Part shown: positions 19,537-28,291 of the stretch, piece after piece
Layout: each line of letters begins with the position of its first letter
Position numbering within the stretch: position 1 is the first letter of the stretch
Source: PBB1 sp965229345
Lineage (GTDB): Bacteria > Pseudomonadota > Gammaproteobacteria > Burkholderiales > Burkholderiaceae_C
NCBI GenBank assembly: GCA_965229345.1
Contig: OZ245872.1
Coordinates: 1,302,001 to 1,366,000, forward strand
Direction of reading: 5' to 3'
Length of the DNA stretch: 64,000 nucleotides
The notes under the pieces: generated by a model
Database searches by the model: none
The model's input: only the letters and a program-made list of their open reading frames with translations
Told to the model about the DNA's origin: nothing
Made by a program: the position numbers and the translations under genes

Positions 19537-20283
19537 ATGACCACCAACCGCGCTTTTCCGCTGACTTCCAATCGCTGGTCTCGAGGCCTGAATTCGGCCA
19601 TCGCCGGCAGCCTCCTGGCGCTGTCGATGACCGCTGCGCTGGCGGCCGATCCACCGGTACCCAGTGGCGTGGTGGCGCTGACCGCGAGTGCCAGCGTCGA
19701 GGTGACACGTGACCTGATGGCCGTCACCCTGTCGGCCACCCGCGAAGGCACCGACGCCAGCGCGGTCCAGTCGGCGCTCAAGCAGGCCCTGGATGCGGCG
19801 CTGCTCGAGGCGCGCGGCGCGGCACGACCCGGACAGATCGATGTGCGCACCGGCAATTTCTCGATGAATCCACGCTATTCGCCCAAGGGTCTGTTGAACG
19901 GCTGGCAGGGCACCGCCGAGCTGGTGATCGAAGGCCGGGACCTGACGGGCATCGGCCAGCTTGCCGGTCGCATCCAGTCGATGACGATCGCCCGCGTCGC
20001 GCAGGGCTTGTCGAGGGAGCAACGCGAGAAGGCCGAAAGCGGCGTGACCGCGCAGGCCATCGCCCGCTACCGTGCCCAGGCCGCCGATGTCACCAAGCAG
20101 TTTGGCTATGGCAGCTACACCGTGCGTGAGGTCAGCGTCAACAGCAACGAACAGGGCGGACCCGAGCCGATGATGATGCGGGCGAAGGTCTTCGCAGCCG
20201 CTGCAGATGCGCCGCTGCCGGTCGAGGCGGGACAGACGAGCGTGACGGTGACCGTCAGCGGCACGGTTCAGATGCTGAAGTGA
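19537..20283 (+). CDS. SIMPL-domain (DUF541) periplasmic protein
   Basis: 248 residues with a long signal peptide (charged start, then GSLLALSMTAALAADPP near residues 24-40, cleavage after ALA). The mature part matches the SIMPL/DUF541 family: repeated beta strands such as GVVALTASASVEVTRDLMAVTLSA and YTVREVSVNSNEQ. BP26-like members form ring oligomers and some are linked to oxidative or envelope stress; the molecular role is not settled. The ATG at 19537 gives a proper signal peptide, whereas the frame open upstream to 19435 does not. It is divergent from ompR. Confidence 0.85.
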   Translation: MTTNRAFPLTSNRWSRGLNSAIAGSLLALSMTAALAADPPVPSGVVALTASASVEVTRDLMAVTLSATREGTDASAVQSALKQALDAALLEARGAARPGQIDVRTGNFSMNPRYSPKGLLNGWQGTAELVIEGRDLTGIGQLAGRIQSMTIARVAQGLSREQREKAESGVTAQAIARYRAQAADVTKQFGYGSYTVREVSVNSNEQGGPEPMMMRAKVFAAAADAPLPVEAGQTSVTVTVSGTVQMLK

Positions 20284-20343
20284 CGACGCGGAGCGAGGAT
20301 CCACATTCGGGCGTTCCATGAAGGGCGTTGATACGATGCCTGG

Positions 20344-21216
20344 GTGAACTTACCCCGCCTGCACCACGTCCCTTGCCTCGACGCCCAAGGTCTGCATCGC
20401 GTCGCCTACTGGGAGTGGGGCGACCCCCACAACCCGCGCGTGTTGCTGTGCGTGCACGGCTTGACCCGCCAGGGTCGCGATTTCGATGTGCTGGCCGCAG
20501 CGATGAGCGACCACTACCGCGTCGTCTGTCCCGACATCGCCGGTCGCGGCGAATCCGACCGGCTGCCTGATCCCGCCGAATATGTGGTGCCGCGTTATGC
20601 CGCCGACATGGTCACCTTGCTGGCAAGGCTCAATGCCGAGACGGTGCATTGGGTGGGCACCTCGATGGGCGGCCTGATCGGCATGGTCGTGGCATCGCTG
20701 TCCCCTCGGCCGCTGGTGTCGAAACTGGTGATGAACGACGTCGGCCCGGTGCTGCCGCCGCAGGCCATTGCACGGATCGGTGCCTACCTGGGCTTGCCAC
20801 TGCGCTGGGACAGCGTGGAGCAGGCGGCCGACTACCTGTGGACCATCTCGAAGAGCTTCGGTCCGCACACCGCCGCGCAATGGCTGGCGCTCACCCGTCC
20901 GATGCTGCGGCAGGCCGCCGACGGCCACTGGGCTCTGCACTACGACCCGGCGATCGCGATTCCCTTCCAGACCTCGACTGCCGAGTCTGCCGCTGCCTTC
21001 GAGGCGTATTTGTGGGCCGCCTACGACGCGGTGCGCTGTCCGACGCTGCTGCTGCGCGGCGCCGACTCTGACCTGCTGACGCCCGCGCATGCGCTGGAGA
21101 TGACGCAGCGCGGCCCGCGTGCTCGGTTGCATCAGATCGTCGGGGTGGGCCATGCGCCGACGCTGATCGCCGACGACCAGGTGCAGCTGGTGCGGGAGTT
21201 CCTGCTGGCAGCATGA
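20344..21216 (+). CDS. Alpha/beta hydrolase
   Basis: 290 residues, cytoplasmic, GTG start. Alpha/beta hydrolase fold with oxyanion segment LCVHGLTRQGRDFD, nucleophile elbow GTSMGG (Ser near residue 104), acid in RGADSDLL and catalytic His in GVGHAPTL. Such proteins act on esters, amides or C-C bonds; substrate unknown. Its stop overlaps the relA start by four bases (ATGA, 21213-21216), so the two are translationally coupled. That is notable because relA is usually coupled to other genes. Confidence 0.87.
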   Translation: MNLPRLHHVPCLDAQGLHRVAYWEWGDPHNPRVLLCVHGLTRQGRDFDVLAAAMSDHYRVVCPDIAGRGESDRLPDPAEYVVPRYAADMVTLLARLNAETVHWVGTSMGGLIGMVVASLSPRPLVSKLVMNDVGPVLPPQAIARIGAYLGLPLRWDSVEQAADYLWTISKSFGPHTAAQWLALTRPMLRQAADGHWALHYDPAIAIPFQTSTAESAAAFEAYLWAAYDAVRCPTLLLRGADSDLLTPAHALEMTQRGPRARLHQIVGVGHAPTLIADDQVQLVREFLLAA

Positions 21217-23510
21217 AGACCGGCGTCTCGTCTGCGCGTGCGAACGCGGCCACCATCGTGGCGCTCACCGAGGTGGACCCGACCGATCGATCGGTGCAGC
21301 CGGCTGCAGGCGGCGACAACGCGGCGCAGATGCAACGCGCCCGTGCCTTTGCCGAACCCCTGCTGGCAGGCCAGCCGCTGGACACCGGCGAAGACGCACT
21401 CGAACATGCGGACGGTGTCGCGCACATCCTCGAGGGCATCGGGGCCGCCCCGTCGATGCGGGCCGCGGCCTACCTGGTGTATGCCGGCGACTACCTTCAG
21501 AAGCCCGAGGAGGTGGTGAGCAAGGCCTTCGGGCCCTCGCATGCCAGCCTGGTCATGCACACGCGCAAGCTGGTGCAGATCCAGCGGGCGGCACGCGAAG
21601 CGCAGTTCGACGGGGAGCCGCGCGGCGCCGAGCAGCGGGCCAAGCAGACCGAGCGGGTGCGCAAGATGCTGCTGGCGTTCTCACGCGATCTGCGGGTGGT
21701 GCTGCTGCGGCTGGCCTCGCGCCTGCAGACGCTGCGCTATTTCGCGGCCCACAAGCAGCCGTGCCCGGAAGCGCTGGCACAAGAGTCGTTGCAGGTGTTC
21801 GCGCCACTCGCCAACCGGCTGGGCATCTGGCAGATCAAGTGGGAACTCGAAGACCTGTCTTTTCGTTTCCTGCAGCCGTCGCAGTACAAGACCGTGGCGC
21901 GGCTGCTCGACGAGAAGCGCATCGAGCGCGAGCAACACGTCGAGGCCTTTCGCCAGCAACTGGCCGAGCGGCTGCACGCACACGGCATCGAGGCACAAGT
22001 GCAGGGCCGGCCGAAGCACCTGTACAGCATCTGGAAGAAGATGCAGGGCAAAGGCCTGGACTTCGACCGCGTGCTCGATGTGCGCGCGATGCGGGTCATC
22101 GTGGCCGATGTGCCGGCCTGCTACGCCGCGCTGGGCCTGGTGCACGAGCTGTGGACGCCGGTGGCCGATGAGTTCGATGACTACATCGCGCGGCCGAAGC
22201 CCAACGGCTATCAATCGCTGCACACCGTCGTGCTCGACGATGCGGCGCGGCCGGTCGAGGTGCAGATCCGCACGCAGGCGATGCACGACCATGCCGAACA
22301 TGGTGTCGCAGCGCACTGGGCCTACAAGGAGGCGGGTGCCAAGGGCTATGCGGGGGCGGTCGCGGCCGATTCGGATTTCGACGTCCAGTTGGCCGAGGCA
22401 CGCAAGAGCGTCCTGCGACAGCTGCTGGCCTGGGAGCGCGATTTCGTCGGACAGGAGCAGGTGTCAGATTCGCCGGCCGCTGCCGAAGCCGCCTCCACCT
22501 TCGACGACCGGATCTACGTGTTCACGCCGCAGGCTGCAGTGGTCGAACTCACGGCTGGCGCCACGCCGATCGACTTCGCCTATGCGGTGCATACCGATCT
22601 GGGCCACCGTTGCCGCGGCGCCAAGGTCGACGGTGCGATGGTGCCGTTGAACACCGCGCTGAAGAACGGGCAGACGGTCGAGGTGACCTCGGTCAAGGAG
22701 GGCGGCCCCTCGATGGACTGGTTGAACGCGGACCTGGGCTACCTGCAGAGCCCGCGCTCCAAGGCCAAGGTACGGGCCTGGTTCAACGCGCGGGCCCAGG
22801 CCGAGACCATCGCGCGTGGCCGTGAATCGGTCGAGAAGCTGTTGCAGCGCATCGGCAAGACGGCTGTGAAGCTCGACGATCTGGCGGCGCAGCTCGGCTT
22901 CCGTCAGGCCGACGCCCTGTTCGAGGTCGTCGGCAAGGACGAGTTCTCACTGCGCACCATCGAGACGCTGCTCAAGCCACCCGAGCCGCTGCCCACCGTC
23001 GACGAAGTGATCGCGCTGCGCAAGGCCCGACCCGATGGCGAGTCGCCCAAAGGCGGCGTGCTGGTGGTGGGTGTCGAGTCGCTGCTGACGACGCTGTCAC
23101 GCTGCTGCCGTCCGGCGCCGCCGGATGCGATCGGCGGCTACGTCACACGGGGCAAGGGGGTGGCCATCCACCGCAGCGGTTGCAGCAACTTCAGGCAGAT
23201 GGCGCAGCGTTTGCCCGAGCGCGTGATCAGCGTGGCCTGGGGTGTACCGCGCGCCGGCAAGGATGCGCTGTACCCGGTCGATGTGGTCGTCGAGGCGGCC
23301 GACCGACAGGGGCTGCTGCGTGACATCTCCGAAGCCTTCTCGAAGGACAAGATGAATGTCACTGGGGTGAAGACGCAGTCGGTGCGCGACGGCAGCGGAG
23401 GCACCGCGTTCATGACCTTCACGGTCGAGGTGGCGGATGCCGCGAAGCTGGCACAGGTGCTGCGCGTGGTCGGGCAGGTCGGTGGCGTGCGGGCGGTGCG
23501 GCGCAAGTAG
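21213..23510 (+). CDS. relA: GTP pyrophosphokinase (ppGpp synthetase I)
   Basis: Ribosome-associated (p)ppGpp synthetase of the stringent response. The 765 residues comprise a degenerate HD region (about 45-190; the metal-binding His-Asp pair is replaced, e.g. VYAGDYL), the synthetase domain (RPKHLYSIWKKMQGKG, VLDVRAMRVIV, EFDDYIARPKPNGYQSLHT), a TGS domain (DRIYVFTPQAAVVELTAGAT) and a C-terminal ACT domain. The lost HD residues and the acidic EFDD synthetase signature mark it as RelA rather than bifunctional SpoT. A separate SpoT is expected elsewhere in the genome. It is coupled to the preceding hydrolase by a 4-bp overlap. Confidence 0.95.
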   Translation: MKTGVSSARANAATIVALTEVDPTDRSVQPAAGGDNAAQMQRARAFAEPLLAGQPLDTGEDALEHADGVAHILEGIGAAPSMRAAAYLVYAGDYLQKPEEVVSKAFGPSHASLVMHTRKLVQIQRAAREAQFDGEPRGAEQRAKQTERVRKMLLAFSRDLRVVLLRLASRLQTLRYFAAHKQPCPEALAQESLQVFAPLANRLGIWQIKWELEDLSFRFLQPSQYKTVARLLDEKRIEREQHVEAFRQQLAERLHAHGIEAQVQGRPKHLYSIWKKMQGKGLDFDRVLDVRAMRVIVADVPACYAALGLVHELWTPVADEFDDYIARPKPNGYQSLHTVVLDDAARPVEVQIRTQAMHDHAEHGVAAHWAYKEAGAKGYAGAVAADSDFDVQLAEARKSVLRQLLAWERDFVGQEQVSDSPAAAEAASTFDDRIYVFTPQAAVVELTAGATPIDFAYAVHTDLGHRCRGAKVDGAMVPLNTALKNGQTVEVTSVKEGGPSMDWLNADLGYLQSPRSKAKVRAWFNARAQAETIARGRESVEKLLQRIGKTAVKLDDLAAQLGFRQADALFEVVGKDEFSLRTIETLLKPPEPLPTVDEVIALRKARPDGESPKGGVLVVGVESLLTTLSRCCRPAPPDAIGGYVTRGKGVAIHRSGCSNFRQMAQRLPERVISVAWGVPRAGKDALYPVDVVVEAADRQGLLRDISEAFSKDKMNVTGVKTQSVRDGSGGTAFMTFTVEVADAAKLAQVLRVVGQVGGVRAVRRK

Positions 23511-23600
23511 CGACACCAGCCGGTGACCTGGATTGGCCGGGTCTCGCCCCGCTTTTTCGGACATCGAGGGCGCGAGCCGTCAGGAAAATCGGCGCCATTC

Positions 23601-24383
23601 ATGGACGCACCGCACACCGACAATCTGGCATTCCGGGGTCTTGCCCGGCATGGCCGATGCCTGCCGGCACGCTGCAACGCTCGCCTGGCGACTGTCGCCA
23701 TGCTGGCGCTGCTGGCTGGCGCTGCGATGGCTGCCGGTGATCACCACGAGCCCAACAGCACCAAGTCTCGGTCCTCGACCACGCTCGTCGATGCGGCGCT
23801 ACATCGCGAGTCGAATCCCGCCGCACCTCAGGGTACCGGCGCAAGGGTGGCCAGCGGTCAGGTGCAGCCAGCCTGGCCTGCGGTGCCCCCCGCCGCCAGC
23901 GCGCCTTCTGCCGCTGTGTCTGAGCAGGCCGCACCGTCTGCGCTGGACGCGCTCACGGGGCATCTGCGTCCAACGATCCTGCCGACTCTCAGCGATGAAA
24001 TTCGTCTGGCCGCGCTGCAAGAGGGCAAGCGGCTGCGGTCGATGCCGCCCGGTGCCGCATCGGCCCCGACGCCCGCTGCGCGTCCTGTCGAGGACAGCTC
24101 GGTGGCCAGTCACTCGAAGGCGAGAGCGCCTGCCGACGGCACAGTGGCCTACGCCTTGGTGACCGACATCACCCGCACGCGGGTCGCCTCGGAGCTACGC
24201 CAGCAATTGATGGGTTCCAGCGCGACCATCGGCGACTTGCCGGGCGCGCCGCGCACGGACCTGATGCAGGTCGGTACCGGCTGGCGTGCGGTGGTGTGGC
24301 CTTTTGCCACCGAGCCGCAGGCCGACGAGGCTCGTCGACTGCTTGCCGAGCGCGGCATCCGCACGGAGCTGTTGAAGTTTTGA
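23601..24383 (+). CDS. Hypothetical exported protein with SPOR-like C-terminus
   Basis: 260 residues from the ATG at 23601. A hydrophobic stretch (ATVAMLALLAGAAMAAGD, near residues 30-48) looks like a signal peptide or anchor after a basic N-terminus. A long Ala/Pro/Ser-rich low-complexity linker follows (about 55-175). The last 80 residues (VAYALVTDITRTRVASELRQ, then TGWRAVVWPFATEPQADEAR) have the alternating pattern of a SPOR-type sedimentation domain, but I cannot be sure. The frame is open upstream to 23523, and a second frame overlaps its first 560 bp; the frame kept here is the one that runs through to tRNA-Val. Role unknown, possibly at the cell envelope. Confidence 0.6.
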   Translation: MDAPHTDNLAFRGLARHGRCLPARCNARLATVAMLALLAGAAMAAGDHHEPNSTKSRSSTTLVDAALHRESNPAAPQGTGARVASGQVQPAWPAVPPAASAPSAAVSEQAAPSALDALTGHLRPTILPTLSDEIRLAALQEGKRLRSMPPGAASAPTPAARPVEDSSVASHSKARAPADGTVAYALVTDITRTRVASELRQQLMGSSATIGDLPGAPRTDLMQVGTGWRAVVWPFATEPQADEARRLLAERGIRTELLKF

Positions 24384-24407
24384 GTGTGGGTCGGCCGTGA
24401 TGGCTGC

Positions 24408-24413
24408 TATAGT
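24408..24413 (+). promoter_or_regulatory. -10 element of tRNA-Val
   Basis: TATAGT lies 12 bp before the tRNA 5' end and is followed by GGAGGGCTCGAC. The same TATAGT(A/G)GAGGGCT occurs before rplS (43762). A strong -35 box is not visible at the usual distance. Confidence 0.4.
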
Positions 24414-24425
24414 GGAGGGCTCGAC

Positions 24426-24502
24426 AGGCGCGTAGCTCAGCTGGTTAGAGCACCACCTTGACATGGTGGGGGTCGATGGTTCGAGTCCATTCGCGCCTAC
24501 CA
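24426..24502 (+). tRNA. tRNA-Val (anticodon GAC)
   Basis: The 77-nt cloverleaf is complete: acceptor AGGCGCG/CGCGCCT, D arm GCTC...GAGC, anticodon arm CCACC/GGTGG around loop TTGACAT (anticodon GAC, reading GUC and GUU by wobble), T arm GATGG/CCATT with TTCGAGT loop, discriminator A and an encoded CCA. It is a lone tRNA gene with its own promoter-like element and a strong terminator 18 bp downstream. Confidence 0.96.
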
Positions 24503-24519
24503 AATTCGGTAGGAAGATC

Positions 24520-24551
24520 AAGCACTTGGCGGCAACGCCAGGTGCTTTTTT
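24520..24551 (+). terminator. Intrinsic terminator of tRNA-Val
   Basis: A 12-bp stem (24520-24531 with 24536-24547, one G-T pair) closed by a GCAA tetraloop is followed by six T residues. The opposite strand lacks a T-run, so it serves the tRNA and not the GGDEF-EAL gene ending at 24612. Confidence 0.93.
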
Positions 24552-24611
24552 CTTGCCGGTATGTCACCCGCTGTGGGGCGGCTCCCCTGCAGTCTGCAGG
24601 GCAGGCTTCTA

Positions 24612-26522
24612 TCAGGCCACCACGGCTCCCGGCTGGGGATCAGGGGTCTGGCGGCATGCCGGCAGCAAATGGGCCAGCGATTCCGGCGGCAGGGGCCGCG
24701 CCAGCAGATAGCCCTGCACCTCGTCGCAGCGGTGGCGCCGCAGGAATTCCAGTTGCGCCTGCGTTTCCACGCCTTCGGCAACCACCTGCATGCCCAGGCT
24801 GTGCGCCATCGCGATGACGGCCTGGGTGATGGCGGCATCGTCGCGGTCGTCTGGCAGGCCCTGGACGAACGAACGATCGATCTTCAGCGTCCTCGCCGGA
24901 AAGCGCTTCAGATACGCCAGCGACGAGTACCCGGTGCCGAAGTCGTCGATGGCGATGCGGATGCCCAACTGGTCCAGGCTGTTCATCACCTCCTGTGCGC
25001 GTTCGGTGTCGGCCATCAGCATGCTTTCGGTGATCTCGACCTCCAGTGCGTCCGGCTCCAGTCCGGCCTGGTCCAGCGCAGCGCGGACCTCGTCGACGAT
25101 GGGTTCATGACTGAACTGGCGCACCGAGAGGTTGACTGAACATCGCGGCGGATTCAACCCGCTGTCCCGCCAACGGCGGATCTGCCGGCAGGCCTCTTCA
25201 AATACCCAGCGGCCGATCGGCACGATCAGGCCACTTTCCTCGGCAAGCTCGATGAAGTCTCCGGGCCCCAACAAGCCGCGCTGCGGGTGCTGCCAGCGCA
25301 ACAAGGCCTCCATGCCGCAAATCGCCGATTGATCCAGATCGTAGCGAGGCTGGTAATGAAGGCGCAGTTCGCCGCGCTCCGCGGCCTGGCGCAGTTCGCT
25401 TTCCATGGCGAAATGCCGCGACGCACGCTTGGCCAGATCGGCGGTGAAGAACTGGAAGTTGTTCTTGCCACGCGACTTCGCCAGGTACATCGCGGTGTCC
25501 GCGCTTTTCAGCAAGCCCGCGACATCGGTTCCGTCCGCCGGGTACAGGCCGATGCCGATGCTGGCGCTGACTTGCAGCGGCCTGCCCGAGAGCCGCAGCG
25601 GCTCGCACAGCACGCTGAGCATGCGCCTGGCCACATTGGACAGGGCATGCGTATCCACACCGCCGTCCAGCAGAACCACGAACTCGTCACCCCCCAGGCG
25701 GGCCACCATGTCGGAGTCGCGCATCAGGCCGGAAAGTCGCTCGGCCATCACTTGCAGCAGGCTGTCGCCAGCCGCATGGCCCAGGCTGTCGTTGACGGTC
25801 TTGAATCGGTCGAGATCGATGAAGAACAGCGCCAGCTCCTGCTCCTTCACCCGGGCTCGGGTCAGCGACAGTTCCAGCTGTGCGATGAACGTGCTGCGGT
25901 TCGGCAGGCCCGTCAGCTCGTCGTAGCGCGCCAGCTGCACGACCTGCTGTTCCGCCACGGTGGCCTGGGTGACATCCGATCCCACACCGCGCCAGCCGCG
26001 GAAGATCTCGCCCTCGAACACGGGTTCGCCGCTGATGCGCAGGTACAGCGCTTCACCCTCCGGCGTGAGCGCGCGCAAGGTGACGTTACGAAATGGCGTG
26101 CGTGCCACCACGCTGTCCGCGTAGGTGGTGGCGCTGTCATCGCCCACTGCCATCAGGTCGACCAAGGCCTGCTTGCCCGTGAGCAGCACCGAGAGCCGAG
26201 ATCCCGTGTCGCCGCTGTGCGAGGACACATAGCGAAAGCGCTGCTCGGTGTCTTGCTCCCAGATCCAGTCCGACGACAACGACACCAGGCTCGCCAGCCG
26301 GCTCTGACTGGCTTTCAGGTCGTTGTACAGCTGTGTCATCTCGCGCGAGGCCACCTCCTGCGAACGCTCCAGCAGGTAGCGGGCCTGGTCGGCGTCGCTG
26401 TAGGCGCGGCTGATGCGCTCCAGCAAGGCCGGCAGCTGCGCATGGACGCCATCGGTGGTCAGTACATCCATGCCCACGCGGCGGAGTTGCCGTAGCAACA
26501 ACGAGTGCAGTTCTTGTGCCAT
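24612..26522 (-). CDS. PAS-GGDEF-EAL protein (diguanylate cyclase/phosphodiesterase)
   Basis: 636 residues, cytoplasmic, no membrane helix. A helical N-terminus (about 1-85) leads to a PAS-like sensor (about 80-200; SSDWIWEQDTEQRFRYVSSH), a GGDEF domain with the intact GGDEF loop near residue 276 and an RDSD product-inhibition site exactly five residues before it, and an EAL domain with EALLRW, DDFGTGYSSLAYL and KIDRSFVQGL. Both halves keep their catalytic motifs, so it may make and break c-di-GMP. A FIST sensor gene lies 18 bp upstream on the same strand, so a FIST ligand probably feeds this enzyme. Confidence 0.92.
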   Translation of the reverse strand: MAQELHSLLLRQLRRVGMDVLTTDGVHAQLPALLERISRAYSDADQARYLLERSQEVASREMTQLYNDLKASQSRLASLVSLSSDWIWEQDTEQRFRYVSSHSGDTGSRLSVLLTGKQALVDLMAVGDDSATTYADSVVARTPFRNVTLRALTPEGEALYLRISGEPVFEGEIFRGWRGVGSDVTQATVAEQQVVQLARYDELTGLPNRSTFIAQLELSLTRARVKEQELALFFIDLDRFKTVNDSLGHAAGDSLLQVMAERLSGLMRDSDMVARLGGDEFVVLLDGGVDTHALSNVARRMLSVLCEPLRLSGRPLQVSASIGIGLYPADGTDVAGLLKSADTAMYLAKSRGKNNFQFFTADLAKRASRHFAMESELRQAAERGELRLHYQPRYDLDQSAICGMEALLRWQHPQRGLLGPGDFIELAEESGLIVPIGRWVFEEACRQIRRWRDSGLNPPRCSVNLSVRQFSHEPIVDEVRAALDQAGLEPDALEVEITESMLMADTERAQEVMNSLDQLGIRIAIDDFGTGYSSLAYLKRFPARTLKIDRSFVQGLPDDRDDAAITQAVIAMAHSLGMQVVAEGVETQAQLEFLRRHRCDEVQGYLLARPLPPESLAHLLPACRQTPDPQPGAVVA

Positions 26523-26540
26523 ACAGCGATGTGGCGTGAC

Positions 26541-27689
26541 TCAGTCTTCAGCGAAGATGGTGACCGTCATCGTCTGGTTGTGCAGCTCGCTGGCGCCACC
26601 GTCCAGTCCCGGCGCGATCTCGCCATAGGAGTAGAAGCCCACGTGGGTCGCGCCTGGCGGTGCGCCGGCACTGATGGATTCGACCTCCTCTTCGGTCCGC
26701 TCGCCCAGTACCAGACGCCGCCCGACGCAGCTGACCGAGACGACCAAGGCCGGGGCCGGTCCGGTGCTGGGCATCGCGCCACAGGCCTGAGCCACCGCGG
26801 CAGCGGCGCTGTCGATCAGCCCCTCGTCGGTCGTGCGCATCAGCCGTGCCTCGAATCCTTCGGGAACGTCACCGGCAAAGGTCAGGCTGTGTTGCTGCTC
26901 ATCGATGGCCAGGATCGTGCGCACCACGGGCTTGCCATCGCTGTCGGGCCTGCGGATCGCCAGCGGGAACAGCAGCGCCGATCCCGGCAGGCCTGCGGCC
27001 AGCGAGCCCAGGTATTCCTTGTACAGATCCAGTGCCGGCTTGCCGTCGAGTTCGAACAGCACATTGCCCTCCGAGCGTGTGATGCGTCGCTGTGGCCCGA
27101 AGTCCAGCCAGCCACCGTTGCAGCCGCTGCTCACGCGCAGCCGCTCGCCGTACAGGCCCACCGCGGCAATGCGATGGGGTTGCGGACGGCCTTCGGAGAT
27201 GACCCAGGTGTGCCTGAAGTCGCTGCCGTCACCGGCCAATCCGCCGGTGATCGTCACGCCTGGCGGCAGCCGGCTGGTCAGCCCGGACACCAGTGAGGTG
27301 CCGTTCACGTTCAGGCCGTCGGAGAGGAGGAACACCGCGCGCAGCCCCGGGCCGCTGATCTGACTGGCCAGGCGTTCGCCAGCCGCGCGCGAATCGGCCG
27401 GGGCAACGATCTCGGTGGTCGCCAGCCGCAAGCGGGTGTGCTCGAACCGTGCCACGACGAGGCTGATGCTGGCGTCGTCGACGTTTGTTCCCGCCATCTC
27501 GCCGGAGGTCGAGCAGCCGAGCAACTGGGCGTGTGGAAACGCCGCGCGCAGCTCGTCGAAGGGTGCAGTTTGATCGCCCAGCACACGGGCTCCGAATGCC
27601 AGCACCAGCGTTTGTGGGCTGTCCATCTCGGTTGGCAGGGCGGGCAACCAGCCGGTGGAACCCGTGTAACGACAGGAATGAAGGCGCAT
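26541..27689 (-). CDS. FIST domain protein
   Basis: 382 soluble residues with FIST_N (about 25-210; GCSTSGEMAGTNVDDASISL and FLLSDGLNVNGTSLVSGL) and FIST_C (about 215-370; ALDLYKEYLG and HVGFYSYGEIAP). FIST domains are predicted small-ligand sensors, proposed for amino acids, usually coupled to signalling outputs. This gene heads a two-gene unit with the GGDEF-EAL protein 18 bp downstream, a common pairing. Which ligand it binds is not readable from the sequence. Confidence 0.9.
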   Translation of the reverse strand: MRLHSCRYTGSTGWLPALPTEMDSPQTLVLAFGARVLGDQTAPFDELRAAFPHAQLLGCSTSGEMAGTNVDDASISLVVARFEHTRLRLATTEIVAPADSRAAGERLASQISGPGLRAVFLLSDGLNVNGTSLVSGLTSRLPPGVTITGGLAGDGSDFRHTWVISEGRPQPHRIAAVGLYGERLRVSSGCNGGWLDFGPQRRITRSEGNVLFELDGKPALDLYKEYLGSLAAGLPGSALLFPLAIRRPDSDGKPVVRTILAIDEQQHSLTFAGDVPEGFEARLMRTTDEGLIDSAAAAVAQACGAMPSTGPAPALVVSVSCVGRRLVLGERTEEEVESISAGAPPGATHVGFYSYGEIAPGLDGGASELHNQTMTVTIFAED

Positions 27690-27806
27690 GAGGGTGTCGG
27701 CGTCCGGTCTGATGCCAGATGGCCTCTCAGATTTCGACGCTTCACCCGGCGACTTGAGCCTAGGGCAAGCCCGATCGACATCGCCGCGCGGGCGCTCGAT
27801 CTGGCG

Positions 27807-28007
27807 CTATTTGGTGAGGATGAGCTTCCCCAGAGACGTCAGGCGCAGTCGGTAGATGGCCTGACCGTGCTCGATCTCGATTTCCTGCTGCTGGCCGAGC
27901 AACTCGGTGCTGCGCCAGCGTCGATGACAGGACGTTGCCATCGGGGGCGCCGGTTGCGCTTCGGGCGTGCTGGGCTGCTCAGGCGCAGACCGGAGCGGCG
28001 TTGTCAT
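27807..28007 (-). CDS. hemP: Hemin uptake protein HemP
   Basis: Small basic protein of 66 residues ending in IEIEHGQAIYRLRLTSLGKLILTK, the diagnostic HemP C-terminus. HemP is found with haem-uptake genes and in Burkholderia is reported as a regulator needed for haem receptor expression. The N-terminus is Pro/Ala-rich and unconserved. It begins two bases after the bfd stop, so bfd-hemP share the Fur-type promoter at 28292-28320. No haem receptor is next to it here. Confidence 0.88.
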   Translation of the reverse strand: MTTPLRSAPEQPSTPEAQPAPPMATSCHRRWRSTELLGQQQEIEIEHGQAIYRLRLTSLGKLILTK

Positions 28008-28009
28008 TC

Positions 28010-28285
28010 TCAGAGGCCTGCCACCCGGGCCGCCTCGGCATGTATCACCAACACCCGGCGTGCGGCGGGGCAGCGGGCAGCGTCAGTGCCGCTGGCCACG
28101 ACGTGAACTTCCTGCTCCAGCTGCGCTGCGTGGTGATGGAAGGTCTCGCGTGCGCAGTCGTGACAGCGTCCACAAGACGTCGCCACGGACAGCTCGGACT
28201 GAAGCTCGTCGAAGCTGGCGCAGCCCTGATGGGCCGCGCGTGCGATGTCGCGGTCGGAGACGCGGTGGCAGATGCAAATGATCAT
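28010..28285 (-). CDS. bfd: Bacterioferritin-associated ferredoxin (BFD-type [2Fe-2S] protein)
   Basis: 91 residues. The four cluster cysteines appear as C4-x-C6 (MIICICHRVSDRDIARA) and C-x2-C (SCGRCHDC), as in Bfd, which passes electrons to bacterioferritin to release stored iron. An additional C-terminal stretch of about 30 residues exceeds the E. coli protein (64). bfr lies upstream on the same strand but is separated by its own terminator. The start codon sits only 6 bp past a -10 element, with no Shine-Dalgarno site, suggesting a leaderless mRNA. Confidence 0.9.
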   Translation of the reverse strand: MIICICHRVSDRDIARAAHQGCASFDELQSELSVATSCGRCHDCARETFHHHAAQLEQEVHVVASGTDAARCPAARRVLVIHAEAARVAGL

Positions 28286-28291
28286 GTGCGC

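Noticed and set aside
21213..23510. Bifunctional SpoT
   Set aside because: The HD hydrolase His-Asp pair is missing, and the synthetase carries the RelA-type EFDDYIARPKPNG rather than the SpoT-type KDYIA signature.
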